Shown here: positions 17,065-26,069 of the stretch, piece by piece
Layout of the letters: the number at the start of each line of letters is the position of its first letter
How positions within the stretch are numbered: the stretch's first letter is position 1
Assembly: GCA_040391605.1 (NCBI GenBank)
Contig: JBEBXK010000013.1
Span: 40,106 to 104,105 of the forward strand
Direction: 5' to 3'
Source: Vulgatibacter incomptus_A
GTDB taxonomy: Bacteria; Myxococcota; Myxococcia; Myxococcales; Vulgatibacteraceae
DNA length: 64,000 nt
Program-made: the position numbers and the translations under genes
The notes under the pieces: generated by a model
What the model was told of the DNA's origin: nothing
Database searches by the model: none
Seen by the model: the letters and a program-made list of their open reading frames with translations, nothing else

Positions 17065-18567
17065 ATGCCCACCCGCCTGCGCGAGGTGCCGATCCATCGC
17101 ACCACCGATCTCTCGCTCTACCGCGATCTGGACGGCTTCGACGCCCTGACCGCCGAGCTCCGCAGCCTCGGCGCCGAGGTCTCCCGGGCAATGGGCAGGC
17201 GCAAGGTGTGGATGATCAGCTCCACCGCGTCAGGAGGAGGCGTGGCGGAGATGATGCCTCGGCTGTGCAGCTTCCTGGCGGACGTAGGGGTGGAAGCTCG
17301 CTGGCTCGTCCTCGAACCCGGCGAGCCCGAGTTCTTCCGCATGACCAAGGCCCTCCACAACATGCTCCACGGGCAGCCGGGCTTCGACGATCCCGCCGGC
17401 GCCCGCGCGATCTACGAGCGCGTCAGCGAGGAGGCGGCCCAAGAGCTGCGGCAGATCGATCGCGGGGACATCGTGGTGATCCACGACCCCCAGCCTGCGG
17501 GGATCGCGTCGCGGCTTCGGGAGCGGTGCCGGCCACCCCTGCTCTGGCGCTGCCACGTGGGGATCGCGCGGCGCAACCGATGGACGGACGAGGCGTGGCG
17601 TTTTTTGCGCCCTTACCTCGCGCACTACCGCCGTCTCTTCTTCTCGCTCCTCTCGTACGCGCCGGACGAGTGGTTGGATCGCAGCCGCGAGCTCTGCCCC
17701 GGCATCGATCCCTTCAGCCATAAGAACCGCAGCCTGCGCCCCTACAAGCTGGTGGGGATCCTCCGATCGGCGGGGCTGGTGGACGGCCCGCCGGTGCCAC
17801 ATTGGGCCGCGTTCCGCGAGAGGGTCTGCCGCTGGTCGGACGCTGCCTGGGTGGAGGCGCCGATCGCCGATCTGCTCCACGTCCCGACCATCGTGCAGGT
17901 CTCGCGCTTCGATCGGCTCAAGGGCTTCGCCCCGCTGATCCCGGCCTTCCGTCGGATGGTCGAGTTCTGCGCGAAGGAGGCGCCGCGGCTGCGGGCCGAC
18001 AGCGAGCGGGTGCTGAGCGAGGTGGGTCGCGCCCACCTGATCCTGGCAGGGCCGGATCCCGCGGGCATCGCCGACGATCCCGAGGCGCGGGACGTGCTGG
18101 AGGAGCTCTGCGGGAGACACGCAGGGTTGGATCCTACGCTACGCGAGAGGGTGCACATCCTGCGGCTGCCGATGGCAGACGTGAAGGAGAACGCGCTGAT
18201 GGTGAACGCGCTCCAGCGGATCGCGACGGTGGCGGTGCAGAACTCCATCGAGGAGGGCTTCGGGCTCACGGTGTCGGAGGCGCTGTGGAAGAGGACGCCG
18301 GTGGTCGCCGCCAACGTCGGGGGCATCGCGGCGCAGGTCCGCCAGGGCAGCGACGGCCTCCTGGTGGACGACCCCGGAGACCCCGAGGCGGTAGGGCGGG
18401 CGCTGCTGCAGCAGATCTCGTCTCCCCTCGCCGCCGAAGCGATGGCCCGGTCGGGGAGGCTGAGGGTTCGGGAGCACTTCACGATCCTGAGCCAGGTCAG
18501 GAGCTGGCTTCACGCCTTTGGAGCCGCCCTCGAGGGAGGAGATCGCGGACCTTCACCCGCCGGATGA
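17065..18567 (+). CDS. GT4 glycosyltransferase, trehalose synthase (TreT)-like
   Basis: A 500-residue retaining glycosyltransferase with the GT-B fold. N-terminal MISSTASGGGVAEMM is the glycine-rich loop, HDPQPAGI binds nucleotide sugar, and C-terminal QVSRFDRLKGF, PDPAGIADDPEA and NSIEEGFGLTVSEALWKRTPV contain the E-x7-E signature; VAANVGGIAAQV follows. The order matches TreT, which joins NDP-glucose and glucose into trehalose, a compatible solute. The reaction is inferred from family resemblance. ATG 17065 (MPTRLREVPIHRTTDL) follows GAGGTGAAGG. The 3' end overlaps the convergent gene by 71 bp. Confidence 0.8.
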   Translation: MPTRLREVPIHRTTDLSLYRDLDGFDALTAELRSLGAEVSRAMGRRKVWMISSTASGGGVAEMMPRLCSFLADVGVEARWLVLEPGEPEFFRMTKALHNMLHGQPGFDDPAGARAIYERVSEEAAQELRQIDRGDIVVIHDPQPAGIASRLRERCRPPLLWRCHVGIARRNRWTDEAWRFLRPYLAHYRRLFFSLLSYAPDEWLDRSRELCPGIDPFSHKNRSLRPYKLVGILRSAGLVDGPPVPHWAAFRERVCRWSDAAWVEAPIADLLHVPTIVQVSRFDRLKGFAPLIPAFRRMVEFCAKEAPRLRADSERVLSEVGRAHLILAGPDPAGIADDPEARDVLEELCGRHAGLDPTLRERVHILRLPMADVKENALMVNALQRIATVAVQNSIEEGFGLTVSEALWKRTPVVAANVGGIAAQVRQGSDGLLVDDPGDPEAVGRALLQQISSPLAAEAMARSGRLRVREHFTILSQVRSWLHAFGAALEGGDRGPSPAG

Positions 18568-19609
18568 GGAGGGAGACGAGGCCCACCGTCAGGTGGGAGA
18601 CGACGGTTGTGAGATGCGTGAGCACTGCCAGCGTGGCCGCCTGCTCCGGTGTGGCGCCCAGCAGGCCCGCCGCCCAGGTGCATGCCAGGTAATACATGCC
18701 CAAACCTGCCGGGACCCCCGGGGGGCTCTGTCCGAGGGTCACCGCGCCGAGCAGGATCACGCCGGAGAAGAGGCCCGTCTGTACGCCGGCGCCGTGGAGG
18801 GCGATGGTGTAGCCGGTGGCCACGGCGGAGATGGCGAGGAGGGTGGCGCCGAAGCCGAGGGCCAGCCGCAGGGGCGATCCGCTGGCGGCGACGCCGACGC
18901 CGAACTCCCGCAGGGTGGTCTGGAGCTTGGGCCACTTCCGCTTGCGCTCGAGCCAGTCGGCGATCCGGGGCGCGAAGCGGGTGGCGAGGAAGAGGGCGGT
19001 GATCAGGACGGGGACGGCGATCATCACGCCGGTGAGCCCGCCCGAGAAGCCCGAGGCGCCTCCGAAGAAGGGACCGCTGGGCGAGAGGCAGACCAGCACC
19101 AGCAGCGCCACCAGGTCGAGGACCTTGCAGACGATGATGGTGCCCAGGCTCATGGCGAAGGTGGTGGGCTCGCCGCGCTTCTCGGTGAAGCGCACCAGCG
19201 CCATGGCTCGGATGGCCTCGCCGAACTTGCCCGGGATCACGTTGTTGCCCAGGAGGCCGATGGCCACCGAATGATAACGATCGCTGTAGGCGGGCTTGGG
19301 CTTGGGGAGGGTGAAGCCCCAGCGGAAGGCGCGGAGCGGTGCCATCGAGGCCGAGAAGAGGCCGAAGAGCGCGACCCACCAGAGCTGCGAGGGGAGGGTG
19401 CTGAACCACGCGCCGAGGGGGAAGCGAGCCACCAGGTGGAAGCCGCCCTCGAAGGCGGGGCGGAAGAAAGCCGAGCCGATCAGCGCGGTGGAGATGCAGA
19501 CCGCGACGATGGCGCCTGCCACCCGCTTCGCGATCTTTCCAAAGGTCATCGCCTGCTTGGCGGTGGGGAGCGGGACCAGGGGATCCGTGTCTGGGAAGGG
19601 GGTGTTCAT
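18497..19609 (-). CDS. Lysylphosphatidylglycerol-synthase-type (UPF0104) membrane protein
   Basis: A 370-residue polytopic membrane protein with about eight hydrophobic helices, for example VAGAIVAVCISTALIGSAFF, VLDLVALLVLVCL and GVMIAVPVLITALFLATRF. GLLGNNVIPGKFGEAIRAM and SPPGVPAGLGMYYL match the conserved 'N..LP.R.GE..R' and 'P..PGGLG..E' segments of the AglD/MprF-flippase (UPF0104) family, which move or modify lipids. ATG 19609 overlaps the upstream phosphodiesterase stop by 4 bp, so the pair is translationally coupled. There is no soluble synthase domain, so a flippase or transporter role is likelier than aminoacylation. Confidence 0.82.
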   Translation of the reverse strand: MNTPFPDTDPLVPLPTAKQAMTFGKIAKRVAGAIVAVCISTALIGSAFFRPAFEGGFHLVARFPLGAWFSTLPSQLWWVALFGLFSASMAPLRAFRWGFTLPKPKPAYSDRYHSVAIGLLGNNVIPGKFGEAIRAMALVRFTEKRGEPTTFAMSLGTIIVCKVLDLVALLVLVCLSPSGPFFGGASGFSGGLTGVMIAVPVLITALFLATRFAPRIADWLERKRKWPKLQTTLREFGVGVAASGSPLRLALGFGATLLAISAVATGYTIALHGAGVQTGLFSGVILLGAVTLGQSPPGVPAGLGMYYLACTWAAGLLGATPEQAATLAVLTHLTTVVSHLTVGLVSLLIRRVKVRDLLPRGRLQRREASS

Positions 19610-21537
19610 CTGGTTGGAGTCGGGTCCTCCGCGCCGTAGCGCGCTTGCAGTGCTGCGTGGAGGTCGGCGCCGTGCTCGACCCCGGAGAGATCGAGGTCCG
19701 CCGGATGCAATACGAATGTCTCGGTTTCCTCGGAAGAGGGTCCGCCGTGTGAGGAGAACTCCCATGTGAAGGCAACGCATGCGTCGTCCAACCAACTCCC
19801 GTAGAGGACGAGATCGCCGGCGGCGGGAGATCGTCCCAGCTCCTCGAGCAGGGCGGCGATCGCTCGCGGCGAGGTGCCGCGGGGGTGGGTGGAGGGATCG
19901 TCCGGATCGACGCGGCGGCCGCCGGCGAAGGCGATGGGGCCGTGCTCTCGCGAGCGCATGGCCACCAGACCTACGCCCGGACAGTCGAGGGCGCGGGCCA
20001 GGATGGCCCCGCGGCGGGCGACGATCTCATTCGCGTCCCAGGGGGTGTCGCCGCCGAAGTAGACGTGGGCGTAGTTTCCGCAGTCGAGGATCCTCGGCGG
20101 CGCGCAGCCTCGATCGATGGACGGGGGGCCGAGGAGGCGCTCGATGGCCTTGGGTAGGGGCTGAGTCTCGATCGCCTTTCCGAGGAGCCAGGCCTCGAGG
20201 GTGCAGCCGAAGATCTTCTCGAAGGGGATCGACGGGATGTGCCCGTGATCGGTGATCACATAGATGTCCGGAGGGTCGGGGACCTCGGAGGCGAGGGCGA
20301 AGAGGGCCTCGATCTCGCGGTCGATCCGGCGCAGGACCCGCAGCGCCTCGGCGGGGCCGCGTCGGTGTGAGAACTCGTCATACTCATGGAGGTTCAGGAA
20401 GACGCGAGGGACCCCGCGGACCAGATCGAGGATCGCCGAGCCCTTGGCGATCTCGCCGAGGAGGGTGCCGATGCCCAGGTGGTTGAGGAGGAAGTTGAAC
20501 TCGTGGCGGCTCGAGCCGCTCCAATTCGCGAAGGCTGCCATGTTCGCGAGGAAGGAAGGCGTCTCGGCGCCCACCCGCGAGAGGAGGTTCATGAAGGTCT
20601 GGGTGTGGATCACGGCCTGGGCCCTGCGGCCGACGGGGTCTGTGCCGTCCGATCGTAGGGCCGACGCGAAGGCAGCGGCGAGAGGGAGCGGCGGATCGTC
20701 GTATGGGCCTTCGAGGATCGGGGCGCCGACGATGCGCTCGTCCTCGGGCCGTCCATCCAAGGATCGCAGGCCGGTGGCGCCCGGGATTGGCAGGTGGGCG
20801 GAAGTCGCTGGCGCCGGCTGTGCCGCCGGCTCGGAGGCGAGGAGGCTCCCGCGACCCTCGCCGGCCTGATGGCCCTGGAGATCCTCGCCACTTTGGTGGC
20901 CCTCGCCGAGTTGGCGGCCCTCGTCGGCCGGATGGGCCCCGCGGCCCTCGCCGGCTCGGTGGCCCTGATGGCCCTGGCGGAGGGAGGCGAACCGCTCGGC
21001 GAAGCGCCCCAGGCCTGCGGTGGAGAGCGGGCCCTCGCTGCCGCCGGCGAGGATGGAGACGTAGCTGGTGCCGCCGGCGAAGAGGCCGGGGCCCGCCCGG
21101 CGGCGGAGGCTGGCCTCGATGTCGGCGGCGTCACCCGGAGCGTTCATTATTACCTTCGCGCCGGCGGCTCGATCGAACCAGCTGAAGGCTGGCACGTCGG
21201 GATGGCGAAGGCCGAAGAAGAGCCCGGCCTGGAACGAGGTCGTCGTCGAGGGCATCCCCGAGAACGCGCGTGACTCGCGGTGGCTTCGGCCGTCCCGCAA
21301 GGTGGGCAGGAAGCGCAGCAGCTTGGAAGCGGACGCCCTGCGCAGGGCGCCCCCTCCTACCCCGTCGAGGAAGATCACCAGCAGGCGACGGCGGCGGGAT
21401 GGGATCGGGGGAGCCAGTGGCAGGAGCGCCCGGACCAGGGAGCGCGCCCACCGCCGTACGGCGGGACGGACCGCCAGCTGGTCGGGGCGGAGCCGCCCCG
21501 GATAGGGGCGCTCGATCCTCGCAGATTTGGAGACCAT
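19606..21537 (-). CDS. Alkaline-phosphatase-superfamily phosphodiesterase, paralogue 2
   Basis: A 643-residue protein paralogous to the gene at 11725-13374. ATG 21537 (MVSKSARIERPYPGR) is the most plausible start. Shared blocks: LLVIFLDGVGGG (metal Asp), FSGMPSTTTSFQAGLFFG (nucleophile), LHEYDEFSHRRGP (Asp/His), VITDHGHIPS (Asp-His) and FTWEFSSHGGPSSEETETF. A 45-residue low-complexity insert of G-H-Q-x-G-E-G type repeats (about residues 182-226) breaks the domain between AEGLGRFAERF-like and PATSAHLPIPG segments. The signal peptide is unclear. The downstream UPF0104 gene is coupled by a 4-bp overlap, hinting that the phosphodiesterase acts on the lipid that protein handles. Confidence 0.8.
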   Translation of the reverse strand: MVSKSARIERPYPGRLRPDQLAVRPAVRRWARSLVRALLPLAPPIPSRRRRLLVIFLDGVGGGALRRASASKLLRFLPTLRDGRSHRESRAFSGMPSTTTSFQAGLFFGLRHPDVPAFSWFDRAAGAKVIMNAPGDAADIEASLRRRAGPGLFAGGTSYVSILAGGSEGPLSTAGLGRFAERFASLRQGHQGHRAGEGRGAHPADEGRQLGEGHQSGEDLQGHQAGEGRGSLLASEPAAQPAPATSAHLPIPGATGLRSLDGRPEDERIVGAPILEGPYDDPPLPLAAAFASALRSDGTDPVGRRAQAVIHTQTFMNLLSRVGAETPSFLANMAAFANWSGSSRHEFNFLLNHLGIGTLLGEIAKGSAILDLVRGVPRVFLNLHEYDEFSHRRGPAEALRVLRRIDREIEALFALASEVPDPPDIYVITDHGHIPSIPFEKIFGCTLEAWLLGKAIETQPLPKAIERLLGPPSIDRGCAPPRILDCGNYAHVYFGGDTPWDANEIVARRGAILARALDCPGVGLVAMRSREHGPIAFAGGRRVDPDDPSTHPRGTSPRAIAALLEELGRSPAAGDLVLYGSWLDDACVAFTWEFSSHGGPSSEETETFVLHPADLDLSGVEHGADLHAALQARYGAEDPTPTR

Positions 21538-21756
21538 CTCTGGGAATTTGGGGCGCCCCGTCGTCGGGGGCACGAAGGAGGCCCCTCTTGGGCTACGCGC
21601 CGCTCTCGCCGGGATTGGGAGACGGGCGCCTCGCGCGAGCCCATGGCGCGAGGGCTCCCGCGACGGAGACGGCTCCACGAAAAGGATCTCCCCGAGGGGA
21701 CGCTCCCGAGCGGGCTCCGGGCTCCGGGCGCCTGGTCGACTCCCGCTCACCCGAGA

Positions 21757-22341
21757 TCAGGAGCTCTCGGACAGCTCGTAGCGGATCGCGAGGATGGTCA
21801 GCTCAGCTTCGCCCTTGGGGCGGACGACCACCACCTCATCCCCCACCCGCTTGCCGAGGAGCGCGCGGGCCAGGGGCGACTCCACGCTGATCTTGCGGGC
21901 CCGGACGTCGAACTCGTCGGGGCCCACGATCCGGTAGCTGGCGGGCTCGCCCTCCTGGTCCTCCACCTCGACCCAGGCACCGAAGAAGACCTTGCCCTCC
22001 TGCTCCGGCGAGGGCTCGACCACGGTGAGAGAGTCGAGGCGCTTGGAGAGGTAGCGGATGCGACGATCGATCTCGCGGAGCTTCTTCTTGCCGTAGATGT
22101 ATTCGGCGTTCTCGGAGCGATCCCCCTGGGCCGCCGCCCACATCACCTCGTTGGTGACCTTGGGTCGGTCGACCTTCCACAGGCGATCGAGCTCGCTCTG
22201 CAGCGCCTTGAAGCCCTCCGGCGTGATGTAGCGGGCGCCGAACGGACGGGCCTCCTCCTCCTCGACGGAGTCGATCCCCTCGAGCGAGAGCTCGTGGAGA
22301 TCTTCGGCCTCGCCCTCGTCCTTCGTGAATGCCTTCGACAT
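21757..22341 (-). CDS. greB: Transcription elongation factor GreB/GreA family
   Basis: A 194-residue factor that rescues backtracked RNA polymerase by stimulating transcript cleavage. After an acidic N-terminal extension of about 45 residues (MSKAFTKDEGEAEDLHEL), a coiled-coil domain carries ITPEGFKALQSELDRLW, TNEVMWAAAQGDRSENAEY (tip acidic residues D and E) and KKKLREIDRRIRYLSKRL. The FKBP-like C-terminal domain has VEVEDQEGE, RIVGPDEFD, ISVESPLARALLGKRVGD. ARD-like GDRSENAEYIYGKK and 'RE.DRRIR.L' favour GreB over GreA. The start could be ATG 22347 instead, adding two residues. Confidence 0.9.
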   Translation of the reverse strand: MSKAFTKDEGEAEDLHELSLEGIDSVEEEEARPFGARYITPEGFKALQSELDRLWKVDRPKVTNEVMWAAAQGDRSENAEYIYGKKKLREIDRRIRYLSKRLDSLTVVEPSPEQEGKVFFGAWVEVEDQEGEPASYRIVGPDEFDVRARKISVESPLARALLGKRVGDEVVVVRPKGEAELTILAIRYELSESS

Positions 22342-22429
22342 CCCCATAGGCTTACCGCGGCGCGGTCGGGGGTCAAGGCGAAGCGGCGCCCGACGCTGGA
22401 TGCCGGATTGATGGAGGAGCCTGGGACCA

Positions 22430-22470
22430 GGCAAGAAGAAGGCCGGACGCTGGCTGCGCGTCCGGCCTTC
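22430..22470 (-). terminator. Rho-independent terminator of the tRNA pair
   Basis: Perfect 12-bp stem aaggccggacgc (22439-22450) / gcgtccggcctt (22458-22469) with a 7-nt loop. Read on the minus strand it lies directly after tRNA-Glu and is followed by TTCTTCTTG, a weak T-tract typical of high-GC genomes. Confidence 0.8.
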
Positions 22471-22474
22471 CAGA

Positions 22475-22550
22475 TGGCGTCCCCACGGGGATTCGAACCC
22501 CGGTTACCGCCTTGAAAGGGCAGCGTCCTGGGCCTCTAGACGATGGGGAC
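22475..22550 (-). tRNA. tRNA-Glu (anticodon TTC)
   Basis: A full cloverleaf reads on the minus strand: acceptor GTCCCCA pairs with TGGGGAC, the anticodon loop is CTTTCAA (TTC), the T-arm is CCGGG-GTTCGAAT-CCCCG and the discriminator is G. CCA is encoded (22475-22477). It is cotranscribed with tRNA-Lys upstream. Confidence 0.95.
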
Positions 22551-22563
22551 ATTCCGATATGCT

Positions 22564-22638
22564 TGGTGAGCCGCGTGGGACTCGAACCCACAGCCATCGG
22601 CTTAAAAGGCCGTTGCTCTACCATTGAGCTAGCGGCTC
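22564..22638 (-). tRNA. tRNA-Lys (anticodon TTT)
   Basis: Acceptor GAGCCGC pairs perfectly with GCGGCTC. The D-arm is GCTC/GAGC, the anticodon loop CTTTTAA (TTT), the T-arm GTGGG-TTCGAGT-CCCAC and the discriminator A, with CCA encoded at 22564-22566. The outermost anticodon-stem pair (27-43) is an A-A mismatch, which is unusual but leaves four good pairs. Confidence 0.92.
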
Positions 22639-22655
22639 CTTGGTAAATCGCGCGC

Positions 22656-22684
22656 ACTCTAGTGCCGGGAGGCGGGTCCGTCAA
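22656..22684 (-). promoter_or_regulatory. Promoter of the tRNA-Lys/tRNA-Glu unit
   Basis: On the minus strand TTGACG (22684-22679) and TAGAGT (22661-22656) are 17 bp apart, with the -10 box 17 nt before the tRNA-Lys 5' end. The hexamers are identical to those before the dnaK-type operon at 2782-2810, suggesting the housekeeping sigma consensus of this organism. Confidence 0.75.
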
Positions 22685-22846
22685 CGCCGCAGAGCCCGTC
22701 CCTCGACGATTTCTTCCGAGGCGCTCCGTCCGCTTCCCCTTCCTGGACGGAGGGAGCCCGGACGGTCGTGTGCAACCGGCGCCCTCGAGCGTACGCGCCA
22801 AGCGCCGGTTCGGCTCCGGATATGAAGACCTGAGGGTGACGAATCC

Positions 22847-23431
22847 TCAGCGCCGGGGGCGTCGCCCCGCAGCCACCTGGACCTTCACCTGCTGCTGGTG
22901 GCCTTCGCAGCTGACCTCGACCAGGGTCTCCCCCGGGCCGTGGGGCCAGACCTGCCACGAGCGATCGACGGTGCAGACCTTCTCGTCCAGGCAGCGCACC
23001 TTCACCGTGCGCCCGTCCATCGACTTGCCCCGCAGATCCAGCGCGCGGATCGCCAGGCGGATCGGATCGGCGTCCTCTACGAAGCTCAGCTCCAGCGGCG
23101 TGACCTCGAGGCCCTCCACCGAGTTCACCGAGACCAGCACCTCGCCGATCAGCTTGCCGCGGGTGGCGCTCACCCGGGTCTGTCCCGGCCCCACCGCGGT
23201 GATCTTCCCGTCGGCGTCCACCGTGACGACCTTCTCGTCTTCGGACGACCACTTGCTGGGCCGCTCCCTGGGGAAGAGCTGTCCCCTTCGGTTCTTCGCC
23301 ACGGCGCGGACGGGCCTGGATTCGTCCCGGCTCTCGAAGGTGATCGAGGCAGGCTCCATCTCGTAAAACTCGGGCTGCGAGCAGCCGGTGACGAAGGCGG
23401 CCAGACCCAGGGCGAGCAGGACGGTGCGCAT
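22847..23431 (-). CDS. Ig-like (Big_2-type) lipoprotein
   Basis: A 194-residue lipoprotein. ATG 23431 follows GGAGAAGAG. The signal MRTVLLALGLAAFVTGC ends in a lipobox with lipidated Cys17. Residues about 30-110 fit a bacterial Ig-like group 2 domain: SITFESRDESRPVRAVAKNR, WSSEDEKVVTVDADGKITAV, GPGQTRVSATRGK. A second, similar unit follows (LEVTPLELSFVEDADPIRL) with Cys pairs near VRCLDEKVCTVD. A structural or binding role at the outer membrane or surface is likely. No operon partner is obvious. Confidence 0.82.
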   Translation of the reverse strand: MRTVLLALGLAAFVTGCSQPEFYEMEPASITFESRDESRPVRAVAKNRRGQLFPRERPSKWSSEDEKVVTVDADGKITAVGPGQTRVSATRGKLIGEVLVSVNSVEGLEVTPLELSFVEDADPIRLAIRALDLRGKSMDGRTVKVRCLDEKVCTVDRSWQVWPHGPGETLVEVSCEGHQQQVKVQVAAGRRPRR

Positions 23432-23633
23432 CTCTTCTCCTTTGTGAAGGGCCATAGGACTATCACCCGTCCCGGGGCACGGGCAATGGCGCGACGCCTG
23501 CCGCGGATCGCGAGAGGCAGCGCGACGGGCGAAGCCGAATGGTCTCGGCTGGATCCTCGAGCGGGCGCGCAGCAGCCGATCCACCGCCTGAAGTCGCGCT
23601 CGTGGTGGTGCGGCCGCCAGGCCGCCCCGCGCT

Positions 23634-24242
23634 CTACCGACGTCGGGAGCCCGTGGGGATGGTCATCGCGCGCGAATGCCTGGAGGCGGTCGCCATGGAA
23701 GATTGCCTTCGCTCCCGGGAATCGGCGGTCGTAGCCGGGTCTTCCTCGCCGACGGGAGGGGCCTTGATGCCGCGGGGGCCCGGGTTGGGGAGGGCCGCGC
23801 CGGAGCGGATGGCCTCGAAGGCCCCGGTGATCCGTTGCATCTGCTGGGGGTCGCCGCCGCGGTCGGGGTGGTGGAGGAGGGCGAGCTCCCGGTAGCGGGC
23901 GCGCACGGTCTCGAGAGGGGCGCCGGGGGCGACGCCCAGGACGAACCAGGCGTCCTCCTCGTCGAGGCGTCGGAGGAAGGCTTCGAGGCGGGACTTCACC
24001 CGCTGGAAGTAGGGATCCTTCGTGGGCTCCAGCCGCCGCGTCGCGGAGGCGGGGCGCACGCCGGCGTGCTTGCGCAGCACCTCGTCGTAGGTGGAGGCGT
24101 AGGTGCGATCGCAGCGGGGGCACGAGTAGTATGCGCCGACCTTGGCGGGATGACGGGAGAGGCCGGAACCGCAGTGCGAACACTCGAGGTCGCAGGCGTC
24201 CCAACCCGTGGAGGTGTGTGGGCTGCGGGCGTGGGGAGACAC
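23634..24242 (-). CDS. Zinc-finger J-domain protein
   Basis: A 202-residue protein with an N-terminal zinc ribbon (C21-x2-C24 and C41-x2-C44) and a J domain at about 95-150, with HPD at 125-127 (LALLHHPDRGG). The C-terminal tail (GEEDPATTADSRERR...) is hydrophilic and possibly disordered. J proteins recruit Hsp70 through HPD; the zinc ribbon may bind nucleic acid or protein. It stands alone, divergent from the SpoIID-type gene, and is not in the dnaK operon. Its partner Hsp70 is unknown. Confidence 0.8.
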   Translation of the reverse strand: MSPHARSPHTSTGWDACDLECSHCGSGLSRHPAKVGAYYSCPRCDRTYASTYDEVLRKHAGVRPASATRRLEPTKDPYFQRVKSRLEAFLRRLDEEDAWFVLGVAPGAPLETVRARYRELALLHHPDRGGDPQQMQRITGAFEAIRSGAALPNPGPRGIKAPPVGEEDPATTADSRERRQSSMATASRHSRAMTIPTGSRRR

Positions 24243-24416
24243 GGGGAGGATAGAACCCTGAACGGTGTGGGATTTGTAGGCAAAAGGCTCACGCGCGCTG
24301 TGGGAAACTGTCGGGAGCTCGCAGTGGGCCGCTCGTCACGAGCGCCCGATGGCCTCCTGGATTTCATCCATCACTTTCCAATGTCGGGCGCATCTGTGCA
24401 TCATCGGTCTCATTGC

Positions 24417-26069
24417 ATGCGCGTCTCTTCGTCTCTCGTTCCTGCACTCTTCCTCCTTGGATTCGCCTGGCCCTCCGTCGCCCCGGCGGCGCCGCAGGAT
24501 CCCCTCGAGATCCTCTGGGGGGATCGCCTCGACTTCGCCGACGACGGCAGCCCGCGGGTGACCGTCCGGATCGACGAGGGTGAGGAGGAGATCGCCCTGG
24601 TGCCCAAGGGGGCGATGACCATCTCTACTCTGGGTAAGAAGCCCCGGAGGCTGCGAGGGGCCGCGGGCGAGACGTGGCGGTTCCGGGTCCGCGACGGGGG
24701 CCCGGCGAGGCTGCTCCACGCGCCGCAGGTCGCCGACTTCGATCTCTCCGCGAAGGATGAGGCGCTGGCCGCCCTCGAGCGATGGAGGGCCAGAGGCTAC
24801 GCCGCCCAGTCGGGCATCGTGGGCGGGGTCTATGGGATCGCGGGACGGATCCTGGACAACCGCCGCTACGCGATCCTCCTCATGGCGCCCGGCGAGCGGG
24901 CCGAGGCGGAGGCGCTGGCGGAGGATGCTCGCGGGAAGTACGACGAGGGCGTCTCGCTCTACACCGAGTTGGCTGCCCGCCCTAGGGGGACCATCGAGAT
25001 CGTCGATCCCGCCGGCAAGGTGGTGGCGTCGTCTCCTGGCGCCGCGGTGGTGGAGGTGGCGGGGGACGTCGGCATTCAGGTGCTGAAGGTCGAGCACGAC
25101 ATGGGCTACGCCAACCACGGCAGGCAGGATCGCGTCTACCGCGGCCAGGTCTTCATCGCGGTTGACGCTGGCGGGAAGACGGCCGCCGTGAGCGTGCTCC
25201 CCATGGAGGAGCTGCTGCGCGGCATCGTCCCCAGCGAGATCTTCGCCACCGCCCACTCCGAGGCGCTGCAGGCCCAGGCGGTGGCGGCCCGTGGCGAGGT
25301 GCTCGCGAAGATCGGCGCCAGGCATCGGGGCGACCCCTATCTGCTCTGCGCCGAGCAGCATTGTCAGGTCTACAAGGGGCGGTCGGGCGAGCATCCCCGC
25401 ACCGATCAGGCCATCGCCGCGTCGCGGGGCGAGGTGCTCTTCGGTCATGGTGGCAGGCTGGTTGACTCTGTGTATTCTTCAACCTGTGGTGGACACACCG
25501 AAAACAACGAGTTCGCCTGGGGCACGCCGCCGAATCCCAACCTCCGCGGGGTCCCCGATTGGATCGGCCATCCGGAGCTGGGGGCCTTCGAGGCGGCGGT
25601 CGAAGACGTGGAGGGCTTCCTCGCGGCGGAGGTCCCCGGCATGTGCCAGGCGGCCAGCTTCTCCCGGGCCGATAAGTTCCGCTGGCTGCGGCGCTTCCCC
25701 GCCGCCGAGCTCGACGCGATCGTGCAGCCATTGGGGATCGGGGAGGTGGTCTCCCTCCAGGTGGGGGGGCGAGGCGTCTCCGGCCGCGCCACCAGCCTCG
25801 CCATCACCGGCACCTCCGGGGCGAAGGTGATCGAGGGGGAGCTGACGATCCGCCGGCTGCTCAAGAACCTCAACTCCTCCCTCTTCGTCATCGAGAGGGA
25901 GGGAGCTGCCGGGGGCCCGGCCACCGCCTGGACCTTCCGCGGGGGTGGCTGGGGGCATGGCGTGGGCATGTGCCAGATGGGCGCCATCGGCAGGGCCGAG
26001 CTCGGCCACGATCACGGCACCATCCTCCGGCATTATTACAGCGGCGCAGAGCTGCTCCGGCTCTACTGA
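24417..26069 (+). CDS. Exported SpoIID/LytB-domain protein
   Basis: A 550-residue protein. ATG 24417 opens a signal peptide (MRVSSSLVPALFLLGFAW, cleavage near APAAPQ). The C-terminal half is a SpoIID domain: VLPMEELLRGIVPSEIFA, EALQAQAVAARGEVL, YSSTCGGHTENNEFAWG and the closing RGGGWGHGVGMCQMGA with GTILRHYYSGAEL. SpoIID-type enzymes are lytic transglycosylases that cut denuded peptidoglycan glycans; here a cell-wall role in the periplasm is likely. The N-terminal 200 residues (YGIAGRILDNRRYAILL) look like a sporulation-related or SPOR-like segment. It is monocistronic, with a divergent J-protein gene upstream. Confidence 0.85.
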   Translation: MRVSSSLVPALFLLGFAWPSVAPAAPQDPLEILWGDRLDFADDGSPRVTVRIDEGEEEIALVPKGAMTISTLGKKPRRLRGAAGETWRFRVRDGGPARLLHAPQVADFDLSAKDEALAALERWRARGYAAQSGIVGGVYGIAGRILDNRRYAILLMAPGERAEAEALAEDARGKYDEGVSLYTELAARPRGTIEIVDPAGKVVASSPGAAVVEVAGDVGIQVLKVEHDMGYANHGRQDRVYRGQVFIAVDAGGKTAAVSVLPMEELLRGIVPSEIFATAHSEALQAQAVAARGEVLAKIGARHRGDPYLLCAEQHCQVYKGRSGEHPRTDQAIAASRGEVLFGHGGRLVDSVYSSTCGGHTENNEFAWGTPPNPNLRGVPDWIGHPELGAFEAAVEDVEGFLAAEVPGMCQAASFSRADKFRWLRRFPAAELDAIVQPLGIGEVVSLQVGGRGVSGRATSLAITGTSGAKVIEGELTIRRLLKNLNSSLFVIEREGAAGGPATAWTFRGGGWGHGVGMCQMGAIGRAELGHDHGTILRHYYSGAELLRLY

